Positions 1-5,320 of a stretch of 6,013 nucleotides of DNA are shown here, one piece after another (position 1 is the first letter of the stretch; the number at the start of each line of letters is the position of its first letter). The stretch spans positions 1-6,013 of the forward strand of contig CAMAUF010000156.1 of assembly GCA_945861295.1 (NCBI GenBank). Direction: 5' to 3'. Origin of the DNA: a bacterium (GTDB lineage Bacteria; Chloroflexota; Dehalococcoidia; Tepidiformales; Tepidiformaceae). Under the pieces are notes generated by a model. The model saw only the letters and a list, made by a program, of their open reading frames with translations, made no database searches and was not told the origin of the DNA. A program made the position numbers and the translations under genes.

Positions 1-1257
1 GTTATCCTCTGACCGCTCTTTGACGAGGTTCTGCGGGTCGGCCTTGACGACGATGTCCGTGCGTTCAGGCGGGTCGCCGGCGAGGTCGAGGTCGATGGTG
101 ACCGACTCTCCGGTGCCGACCTTGGCGTCGATGACCGTCTGCCCCGCCACGAGCCCAGCCGGGTTGGTCGTGATACCAACGACAAGCGGCCCGGAGTACG
201 GTTGCCCCTCGTTCGTGATCGTGATGCGGAGCAGCCTCCTGGCCCCGTCGACCACGAAGCGAGCGTCCGATGGTGTCAGGTCCGGGCCGTCGGTCTGCTG
301 AGTTGGCGTCGGCGAGGGCGACGCCGATTCGACGGGGGTGGCGGTCGCGCGGGTCGGCGACGCCACGGGCGTCGCGCGAGCCTCCCGCACTGGGACCAGC
401 GTCAACGAATCGGATTCTTGGATGGCCGCGCGGCGGACCCAACGGCTCCCAGCGTCGTCGATCAGGAGCCACTGGCTGTCGCTCGACCGTCCGAAGATCG
501 TGATCTGCTCGTCGGGGTTGACGGCGCCCGTCACGCTGAACTGAGGGCCAGGCCCAGAGAGGACGTTCGACCGCGCCACGACCCGCCCGCGGATGCCCTC
601 TGGCGCCTGCCCCGGGTCCTCCCGCGCGATCACCGTGATCTTGTCAGAGTCGACCAACTTCCCAGCCTCGGTGGCCGCCCTCACGAAGATCGTGTATTCA
701 CCGCGTTGGACGAACTCAAACGCTATCTGAGCGGTGAAGGTGCCCGCCTCGCCCGGCGTTGGGCTGTCCGAAACGGCGGCGACTTCGTTGTTTACAAAAA
801 GTTGGAACCGGACGACCGGGTCGAAGGGCGAGTGCGCTTGGACGGCGAAGTCCTGCACCTTGCCAGACTCGACGCGCGTCCCGCTGCGAGGCGAAAGGAC
901 GCGGGCCGACTGCTCGCCGGTCGTGACGACCACCGCCGTCGGCGGCGCCGCCGGTCCATCACCGCCTGTGCGTTGGACGAAGGAGTAGAGGGTGAAGATC
1001 GCCGCCCCGCCGACGATGATCGCCAAGGCGACGAAGACAAAAAAGGCTGGATGATGCGTGGCGCTGTCACCCTCGTAGCCGAACGCTCTGCCGGAACGCC
1101 CGGCGCGGAGGGGCGGTTCATACGGCGGCGGGTCCCAGTCGTACGCCGTCTCGGCGCCGATGGTGTCGAGCGAGTCCTCATCGGGAAGGCCGTACGTGAG
1201 GCCGATGACCGGTTCGTCGTCATCATCAAGGTCTGGGGGCGGGAAGCGATCACTCAT
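1..1257 (-). CDS. Membrane-anchored multidomain surface protein (Ig-like, SH3b-like, CARDB-like), 3' end cut by window edge
   Basis: The minus-strand frame from the ATG at 1255-1257 is open for 419 codons to base 1, so the C-terminus lies outside the window. Residues 1-70 form an acidic, Pro-rich N-terminal tail (DLDDDDE near residues 9-15, DWDPPPYEPP near 40-49). Residues 71-94 are one strongly hydrophobic segment (AFFVFVALAI...) followed by QR. Uncleaved N-in/C-out anchoring is inferred, because the long charged N-terminus argues against a signal peptide. Residues 118-213 resemble a bacterial Ig-like beta-sandwich. Residues 222-280 match the SH3b pattern (NVLSGPGPQF, later WLLIDDAGSRWVRRAAI). 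Residues 291-322 are a Thr/Pro/Ser linker. Residues 325-419 look like a CARDB domain ending in ADPQNLVKERSEDN, the usual end motif. A role in cell-envelope binding or adhesion is plausible, and no enzyme motif is visible. No Shine-Dalgarno precedes the ATG. A GTG at 1281 is an alternative start eight codons upstream. The start is moderately sure, the coding frame very sure. Confidence 0.88.
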   Translation of the reverse strand, partial: MSDRFPPPDLDDDDEPVIGLTYGLPDEDSLDTIGAETAYDWDPPPYEPPLRAGRSGRAFGYEGDSATHHPAFFVFVALAIIVGGAAIFTLYSFVQRTGGDGPAAPPTAVVVTTGEQSARVLSPRSGTRVESGKVQDFAVQAHSPFDPVVRFQLFVNNEVAAVSDSPTPGEAGTFTAQIAFEFVQRGEYTIFVRAATEAGKLVDSDKITVIAREDPGQAPEGIRGRVVARSNVLSGPGPQFSVTGAVNPDEQITIFGRSSDSQWLLIDDAGSRWVRRAAIQESDSLTLVPVREARATPVASPTRATATPVESASPSPTPTQQTDGPDLTPSDARFVVDGARRLLRITITNEGQPYSGPLVVGITTNPAGLVAGQTVIDAKVGTGESVTIDLDLAGDPPERTDIVVKADPQNLVKERSEDN

Positions 1258-1296
1258 GGCGCGACAATTCTGCAGACTCACGGTATCGCGGCCAGC

Positions 1297-1350
1297 CGGT
1301 GGGTGTCGATTCCGGCGGCAAGGAGGCGGCAAGGCCGGAGACGCCCACCG
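1297..1350 (-). terminator. Interrupted long hairpin after the MFS stop codon, possible terminator or attenuator
   Basis: An outer inverted repeat pairs 1297-1306 (CGGTGGGTGT) with 1341-1350 (ACGCCCACCG), with one imperfect pair (1304/1343: G-U in plus-strand RNA, A-C mismatch in minus-strand RNA). Inside it, TCCGGC (1311-1316) pairs perfectly with GCCGGA (1334-1339), leaving a 17-base loop that contains part of a 10-base direct repeat (GGCGGCAAGG at 1314 and 1325). On the minus strand the hairpin begins 11 bases after the MFS stop and lies 39 bases before the next start codon. No T-tract follows, so a classical intrinsic terminator is not shown. It could instead attenuate read-through or protect the 3' end of the exporter mRNA. 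Confidence 0.4.
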
Positions 1351-1361
1351 AATTGACGACG

Positions 1362-2621
1362 CTAGCTCATCCGCCGAAGCCCGTGCTGCGTCACCAGCGC
1401 GGCGCCGGCGACCACCATCGTCACACATCCGCACAGGATCACGTATTCGCGGGCGCCCATCCAGTCGGCCGCGGGCCCGGCGGCCAGCGAACCCAGAGGC
1501 CCGACCCCGAGGAAGACAAGCGAGTGCACCGCCATCACGCGCCCCATCACTTCCGGGGGCGTCGCTCCTTGGATCAGCGTCTGGTTCAGGTTCGTGTAGA
1601 AACCGCCCGTCAGCCCCCAGGCGACATGGAGCAGCGCGAGGCCCGCGTACCAGGGCGAGAGTCCCATGACTGCGTAAATCAGTCCGGCCACGATAAGCAT
1701 CACCATGAACCATCGACCCTTGTCGCGCATCGCGGTCCGCGAGGCGAGGAAGAGCGAGCTCACGATCATGCCCATGCCCATGAATCCGAAGAGCATGCTC
1801 GAAGCGAACGCGCCGCGATGCAGCTCTTCTTTCGCGATCCGCGGGATAAGGACGCCGGATGACCCTTGGAGGAAGAAGGAGCCAACCAGCAGGAGCAGCA
1901 CAAGCATGGCGATCGGCCGATGCTTGGCGACGAAGGCAAAGCCTTCGCCGAGGTCCGCCCAAAGGCTGGCGCCGGCTCGTCTCGCAAGCGCGGCGGGGAT
2001 CTTGAGCGGCAACAAGGTGGCGAACGACAGTGCATAGAGGATGGCCTGAAGCGCGAATGCCGCGCCGATCCCCCAGAGACCGATTGCGATGCCGCCCACG
2101 GCCGGCCCGATCACCATCGCCACGTTCTGGCCCAGCGTCATCAGGACAATCGCGTTCATCAACCGCTCGCGGGGCACGATGCTGGGGAGGACGGCCTGGC
2201 GCACGGGCTGCCCGAACGCGAGGGCCGTCCCCAGCGCCAGTGCCAGGCCGAATGTCAGCGGGACCGTGATCGCGTCCGCGAAGACGAGCGCCGCTGTCAC
2301 ACAGGAGATGATGAACGCGCCGATGACGCTGCCCTGAAGGAGGATGCGGCGGTCGATGCGGTCCGAGAGCAGCCCCGCCGGTAGGGCGATGAAGAACACG
2401 GGGATGCCCAGGGCGAACGCCACCAGCCCGGCGGCCTTCGACCCGGTGCTCAGGTCGAGCACCAGCCAGACGAAGGTGAACCGCTGGATCCCTTGCACCA
2501 GGGCGAAGTTGAACGAACTCAGCCAGAGGTAACGGAACGGCGCGCTCCGGAAAGCGTCGAACATCGCGGCTTGGTCCGGTCCGGGGGCGGGGAGCTCGAT
2601 GGTCGGCGCTTGGACGGTCAC
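1362..2621 (-). CDS. Major facilitator superfamily exporter (MFS_3/EntS-like), 12 TM
   Basis: This is a 419-residue inner-membrane permease if it starts at the GTG at 2619-2621. About twelve hydrophobic segments are visible, near residues 30-57, 63-86, 93-114, 121-139, 156-182, 186-206, 236-254, 272-294, 304-322, 324-345, 363-385 and 393-411. MFS motif A between TM2 and TM3 is clear (GLLSDRIDRR, residues 83-92). The hydrophilic loop between TM6 and TM7 and the VMGRVMAVHSLVFLG block before and in TM11 are typical of the MFS_3 group that includes the enterobactin exporter EntS. Proton-driven efflux of a small molecule is inferred, and the substrate cannot be read. Start choice: the frame stays open up to a GTG at 2762, but the extra residues are Ala/Gly/Arg-rich and not MFS-like. 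GTG 2621 has a TATAGT seven bases upstream and could be leaderless. ATG 2564 (400 residues, beginning MFDAFRSAPF) is the conservative alternative. None has a clear Shine-Dalgarno. Confidence 0.9.
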   Translation of the reverse strand: MTVQAPTIELPAPGPDQAAMFDAFRSAPFRYLWLSSFNFALVQGIQRFTFVWLVLDLSTGSKAAGLVAFALGIPVFFIALPAGLLSDRIDRRILLQGSVIGAFIISCVTAALVFADAITVPLTFGLALALGTALAFGQPVRQAVLPSIVPRERLMNAIVLMTLGQNVAMVIGPAVGGIAIGLWGIGAAFALQAILYALSFATLLPLKIPAALARRAGASLWADLGEGFAFVAKHRPIAMLVLLLLVGSFFLQGSSGVLIPRIAKEELHRGAFASSMLFGFMGMGMIVSSLFLASRTAMRDKGRWFMVMLIVAGLIYAVMGLSPWYAGLALLHVAWGLTGGFYTNLNQTLIQGATPPEVMGRVMAVHSLVFLGVGPLGSLAAGPAADWMGAREYVILCGCVTMVVAGAALVTQHGLRRMS

Positions 2622-2628
2622 CGTCCGG

Positions 2629-2634
2629 ACTATA
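2629..2634 (-). promoter_or_regulatory. Candidate -10 box (TATAGT) for the MFS gene
   Basis: Read on the minus strand, the sequence is TATAGT, one base from the TATAAT consensus, in otherwise very GC-rich DNA. Seven bases separate it from the GTG at 2621, so transcription would begin about at the start codon and give a leaderless mRNA. No good -35 hexamer sits 16-18 bases upstream. The box is visible, but its promoter role is inferred. Confidence 0.35.
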
Positions 2635-2850
2635 CGCGCCCGGCCGACAAGCGCGGCCCCGCTAGTTTGGTTCGCTGGCGTGCGGCCCGCCGCGATCCGC
2701 GCGCCACCGCCCGCTTCGGCATCGCCAGCCGCCGCCCCAGCATGACGCCGTCGGACCGCCACCGCCCGCTTGAAAGCACTCAGTATCCCCTCACGACCAA
2801 CTCATCACCCTTTGACTCACCAGCCACTCACAAGCAACACATGACCCCTG

Positions 2851-2998
2851 TGTGCTCCGCGCCACGAAACTCAAGCCGCCCAAATGCCTCCTGCGCGGGC
2901 GATCGGCGCGCTCCCTCGCCCACCGCAGTGGGAGACGGCCGGGGTGAGGGCGCGGGGGCCCAGGCCGATCTCCTCCCGGCCAACTCACGCGGAGCACA
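2851..2998. repeat. 148-bp element bounded by perfect 11-bp inverted repeats
   Basis: TGTGCTCCGCG (2851-2861) is the exact reverse complement of CGCGGAGCACA (2988-2998), so the element begins TG and ends CA. Inside it, GATCGG (2901-2906) pairs with CCGATC (2965-2970), and further in lies the REP-like palindrome at 2907-2954, so the inverted repeats are roughly concentric. CCCC occurs just outside each arm (2845-2848 and 3000-3003), but in DNA this GC-rich that is weak evidence for a target-site duplication. It encodes no protein. A MITE-like non-autonomous element or a chromosomal interspersed repeat is possible, as is a large operator or RNA structure. Confidence 0.45.
2907..2954. repeat. 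REP-like palindrome (CCCTCGCCC ... GGGTGAGGG)
   Basis: CGCG (2907-2910) pairs with CGCG (2951-2954). After a 2-base bulge, CCCTCGCCC (2913-2921) pairs with GGGTGAGGG (2942-2950) with one G-T wobble. A competing inner hairpin, CCCAC (2919-2923) with GTGGG (2928-2932) around a CGCA loop, uses some of the same bases. The combination of a CCCTC...CCC arm, a short GTGGG hairpin and GGCCGGGGTGAGGG resembles interspersed intergenic palindromes I associate with many GC-rich bacterial genomes. That family resemblance is from memory and was not searched. Confidence 0.5.
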
Positions 2999-3042
2999 GC
3001 CCCAACTCATGCCCTCCGTGCGGTGAGCACACGTCCAACTCA
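2980..3042. repeat. Cluster of CCAACTCA direct repeats, possible operator
   Basis: The 8-mer CCAACTCA starts at 2980, 3002 and 3035, with a further exact copy at 2797. The three clustered copies share CCAACTCAYG and are 22 and 33 bases apart, close to two and three helical turns. Two are followed by related GAGCACA sequence (2992-2998 and 3025-3031), so the cluster may be a degenerate tandem repeat. It lies 97-159 bases upstream of the propeller start. A binding site for an unknown regulator is inferred. Confidence 0.4.
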
Positions 3043-3104
3043 CGAAATTTTCGGCGGCGGCGCCCAGCTCCTGGCCGGCCGTAGGCCCCTGACGCCGGTG
3101 GTAG

Positions 3105-3110
3105 TACTAT
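3105..3110 (+). promoter_or_regulatory. Candidate -10 box (TACTAT) for the propeller/reductase unit
   Basis: TACTAT keeps the TAnnaT -10 core and overlaps the palindrome TAGTACTA (3102-3109). A start about seven bases downstream would leave a short leader containing the strong Shine-Dalgarno at 3124. No good -35 hexamer is seen at the standard spacing, so this is tentative. Confidence 0.4.
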
Positions 3111-3123
3111 CGACGCTTCTCGC

Positions 3124-3131
3124 AAGGAGGG
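3124..3131 (+). promoter_or_regulatory. Strong Shine-Dalgarno of the propeller gene
   Basis: AAGGAGGG lies eight bases (counted from GG at 3129-3130) before the ATG at 3139. It is a near-perfect anti-16S match and fixes this start. It contrasts with the minus-strand genes to the left, which have no visible Shine-Dalgarno. Confidence 0.85.
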
Positions 3132-3138
3132 TGTCCCG

Positions 3139-4272
3139 ATGCAATCCGTCGTCGTCGTCGCCGCCACCAAGAAGGGCGTGTTCGTCCTTCGCAGTTCGCT
3201 CGAACGGAAGGAATGGCAGCTCAAGGGTCCGTTCGTCAGCGGGATCGATGTCAACCACGCCGTCATCGACCCACGCAACGGCCGCCTCTATACGACCGCC
3301 AACGACCCCTGGTTCGGGCCGCAGGTCCGGTATTCGGATGACCTTGGCGAGAACTGGGCCGATACAGCGACGAGCCCCCGGTTCCCCGGCGAACCGACCC
3401 CGGACGCGCAGAACCCCTGGTTTTTTCAGCCCGGGAGGGTGACAGACCGCTTCTGGCGAATCGAACCAGGCCCGGCGTCGGCGCCGGAGACGCTGTATTG
3501 CGGGGTCGCGCCGGGCGCTCTCTTCGAATCGCACGATGGCGGCGCCACCTGGCGGGAGAACGGCGCCCTCAGCGGGCACGCCACCCGCGCCGGCTGGCAG
3601 CCGAGCAACGGCGGATTGGCGATGCACTCGATCGTCCTCGACCCTGCCAACTCGAAGCGGATGTGGATCGCCGTCTCCGCCGGCGGCGTTTACCGGACCG
3701 ATGACGGCGGGGCCTCGTGGACGCCAAAGAACAGCGGCATTCGCGACTTGGGCGCGACGTTCGACCCCAACCTGCCGCTCTATCCTGAAAGCGGCCAGTG
3801 CGTGCACCAACTGGTACGGGCGCCTGGCGACGGCGATCGGCTCTACCTGCAAACCCACCTGGGGACGTATCGCACAGACGATGGCGGCGACAACTGGACG
3901 GACATAACGGCCGGGTTGCCCTCCGAGTTCGGCCTGGCTATGACCGCCCATCCGCACGACCCCGACACGGCGTTCGTCGCGCCGATTCAGGCGGGCGAAC
4001 TGCGCGTGCCGCCCGATTTCGCGCTTCGCGTGTATCGCACCCGCAACGCCGGGCGCGATTGGGAGCCCTTGGGCATCGGGCTCCCAGCTGAACAGGCGTT
4101 TATGACGGTGTATCGCGGCGCCCTCGGCCACGACGCCCTCGACCCGCCCGGGTTCTACGTCGGTACCAACACCGGCCAGCTCTACGCCAGCATCGGCGAC
4201 GGTGGGACGTGGTCGTTGATTACGCCGAACCTGCCGCCCATCTCTTCCGTCGAGGCTGCCATCCTCGGCTAG
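3139..4272 (+). CDS. Asp-box (BNR) repeat beta-propeller protein, sialidase-like/VPS10-like fold
   Basis: The protein has 377 residues and no signal peptide or membrane segment, so it is probably cytoplasmic. Six Asp-box turns occur at regular 50-65 residue spacing: SDDLGENW (66-73), SHDGGATW (131-138), TDDGGASW (187-194), TDDGGDNW (246-253), TRNAGRDW (301-308) and a degenerate SIGDGGTW (351-358). The spacing fits a beta-propeller with about one box per blade. The N-terminus (ATKKGVFVLRSS) and the NDPWFGP and WFFQPGR regions look like the bacterial proteins often auto-annotated as exo-alpha-sialidase or WD40/YVTN/BNR-repeat protein. Asp boxes are structural and do not prove sialidase activity, and I cannot locate the sialidase arginine triad, so the reaction is unknown. 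The strong Shine-Dalgarno at 3124 supports the start. The reductase gene follows after 39 bases on the same strand, suggesting an operon. Confidence 0.9.
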   Translation: MQSVVVVAATKKGVFVLRSSLERKEWQLKGPFVSGIDVNHAVIDPRNGRLYTTANDPWFGPQVRYSDDLGENWADTATSPRFPGEPTPDAQNPWFFQPGRVTDRFWRIEPGPASAPETLYCGVAPGALFESHDGGATWRENGALSGHATRAGWQPSNGGLAMHSIVLDPANSKRMWIAVSAGGVYRTDDGGASWTPKNSGIRDLGATFDPNLPLYPESGQCVHQLVRAPGDGDRLYLQTHLGTYRTDDGGDNWTDITAGLPSEFGLAMTAHPHDPDTAFVAPIQAGELRVPPDFALRVYRTRNAGRDWEPLGIGLPAEQAFMTVYRGALGHDALDPPGFYVGTNTGQLYASIGDGGTWSLITPNLPPISSVEAAILG

Positions 4273-4289
4273 CGGTAGCGTAGAGTAGA

Positions 4290-4306
4290 CCCCACTACTT
4301 GGGGGA
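4290..4306 (+). promoter_or_regulatory. Shine-Dalgarno of the reductase inside a small hairpin
   Basis: CCCCA (4290-4294) and TGGGG (4300-4304) can form a 5-bp stem with the loop CTACT. The G-run GGGGGA (4301-4306), five bases before the ATG at 4312, is the only Shine-Dalgarno-like sequence for the reductase and forms one arm. A ribosome reaching the propeller stop at 4270-4272 covers bases close to the stem, so weak translational coupling is possible. The pairing is visible, its effect is inferred. Confidence 0.45.
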
Positions 4307-4311
4307 CAATT

Positions 4312-5250
4312 ATGAACTACCGCAACCTCGGCCGTTCAGGGCTCCAGGTCTCCGTCGTCGGCATCGGCTGCAACAACTTTGGTCGCCGCTGTGACCCGGG
4401 CCAAACGGCGGCCGTCGTCAACGCGGCGCTCGATCTGGGCGTCAATCTCTTCGATACGGCCGACGTCTACGGCCCTCGCGGCCTCTCCGAGGAGTACCTC
4501 GGCCGGGCGCTGGCCGGGCGGCGTCACGAGGTCGTCATCGCCACCAAGTTTCGCGGCCAGATGGGCGATGGCCCGATGCTCTCCGGCGCGTCCCGCCGGT
4601 ACATCATGCAGGCTTGTGAGGCCAGCCTGAAGCGGCTCGGGACCGACTACATCGACCTCTACCAGATCCATTCGCCCGACCCGGCGACGCCGATCGAAGA
4701 GACCATGCGGGCGTTGGACGACCTCGTCCGCCAGGGCAAGGTCCGCTACACCGGCCATTCGAACTTCAGCGGCTGGCAGACGGCGGAGGCGCACTGGCTC
4801 GCCGAATCGCGGCATCTCACGCCGTTTATCTCGGCGCAGAACCCGTATAGCCTCCTCGACCGGGCCGTGGAGCGGGAACTCGTGCCCGCCTGCGCCAAGG
4901 ATGGCGTCGGCATCCTGCCCTACTTCCCGCTCGCGAGCGGCTTTCTGACGGGCAAGTACCAGCGCGGCGCGCCGATGCCCGAGGGCGCCCGGCTGACGAA
5001 CATGGGCGCCATGGCCGAACGCATCATCAACGACCAGAACTGGGACAAGGTCGAAAAGCTGACGGCGTTCGCCTCCGAGCGCGGCCACTCGATCCTCGAC
5101 TTGGCTATCGGCTGGCTTGCGAGCCTGGACCACGTCGGCAGCGTCATCGCCGGCGCGACCAAGCCGGAGCAGGTCGAGGCGAACGTCCGGGCTGGCGAGT
5201 GGCGGCTGACGACTCTGGAACTCGCCGCGGTTGACGCCATCACCAAGTAG
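4312..5250 (+). CDS. Aldo-keto reductase, NAD(P)H-dependent oxidoreductase
   Basis: At 312 residues this is a full-length cytoplasmic aldo-keto reductase of (beta/alpha)8 fold. The start MNYRNLGRSGLQVSVVGIGC is the usual N-terminus of the subfamily. The catalytic tetrad is complete: D48 and Y53 in FDTADVYG, K79 in ATKF, and H120 in LYQIHSPD. Cofactor-site signatures are present, namely GHSNFSGW (148-155), AQNPYSLLDR (175-184), YFPLASGFLTGKY (204-216) and the C-terminal IAGATKPEQVEANV (279-292). The family reduces aldehydes and ketones, or oxidises alcohols, with NADP(H). The substrate cannot be assigned. A remaining ambiguity is an L-glyceraldehyde-reductase or YajO/Tas-type role. It sits 39 bases after the propeller gene and is probably co-transcribed, and it converges with the HD-domain gene, whose stop is at 5321. 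Nothing is missing or truncated. Confidence 0.95.
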   Translation: MNYRNLGRSGLQVSVVGIGCNNFGRRCDPGQTAAVVNAALDLGVNLFDTADVYGPRGLSEEYLGRALAGRRHEVVIATKFRGQMGDGPMLSGASRRYIMQACEASLKRLGTDYIDLYQIHSPDPATPIEETMRALDDLVRQGKVRYTGHSNFSGWQTAEAHWLAESRHLTPFISAQNPYSLLDRAVERELVPACAKDGVGILPYFPLASGFLTGKYQRGAPMPEGARLTNMGAMAERIINDQNWDKVEKLTAFASERGHSILDLAIGWLASLDHVGSVIAGATKPEQVEANVRAGEWRLTTLELAAVDAITK

Positions 5251-5258
5251 CGTGGCTG

Positions 5259-5277
5259 GTTCCCAGGTTCCGGGAGC
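5259..5277 (+). terminator. Weak hairpin after the reductase stop codon
   Basis: GTTCCC (5259-5264) pairs with GGGAGC (5272-5277), including one G-U pair, around the loop AGGTTCC, eight bases after the stop. A GA-rich stretch follows rather than a T-tract, so it is at best a non-canonical terminator. The 70-base convergent spacer (5251-5320) shows no better candidate on either strand. Confidence 0.3.
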
Positions 5278-5320
5278 GGGAAGGAGGAGACCCGTAGGCA
5301 CGTCCGGTCGATTGAGCTGC

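Larger units (their letters stand above)
2622..3138. other. Divergent intergenic region between the exporter and propeller genes
   Basis: This stretch separates two divergently oriented genes. It would run 2565-3138 if the exporter starts at its ATG. Short frames here are Arg/Pro/Ala-rich, overlap each other on both strands, and have no recognisable domain or ribosome binding site, so I call no gene. It contains nested inverted repeats (2851-2998) around a REP-like palindrome (2907-2954), four copies of CCAACTCA (2797, 2980, 3002, 3035), and a candidate promoter at each end. From about 2780 to 3050 the composition looks less codon-like, with runs of ACTCAC-type sequence, which fits regulatory or repeat DNA. 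Confidence 0.7.

Noticed and set aside
202..1356. Long plus-strand frame (384 codons) opposite the membrane protein gene
   Set aside because: It is in codon-for-codon antisense register with the real gene, is Arg/Asp-rich with no domain, and extends only because GC-rich codons rarely give stops on the opposite strand.
2622..2762. Extension of the exporter to the upstream GTG at 2762
   Set aside because: The 47 extra residues are Ala/Gly/Arg low-complexity sequence unlike MFS N-termini, no Shine-Dalgarno precedes that GTG, and the candidate -10 box lies inside the extension.
2493..3026. Plus-strand frame of 177 codons across the exporter start and the intergenic region
   Set aside because: It is antisense to the conserved exporter N-terminus, then crosses inverted-repeat DNA. 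Its composition is Arg/Pro/Ser-rich, with no ribosome binding site or domain.
2980..3042. CRISPR-like reading of the CCAACTCA repeats
   Set aside because: The repeat unit is only 8-10 bases, the spacing is irregular, and no cas gene is visible, so this is not a CRISPR array.
2791..3043. Two overlapping minus-strand frames of about 70 codons in the intergenic region
   Set aside because: Both translate the palindromic repeat in different frames and have no Shine-Dalgarno or family resemblance, so they are products of the repeat DNA.
3040..4131. Long minus-strand frame (363 codons) opposite the propeller gene
   Set aside because: The translation is Arg/Ala/Gly/Val-rich without recognisable motifs. 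The plus strand has a strong Shine-Dalgarno and six Asp boxes.
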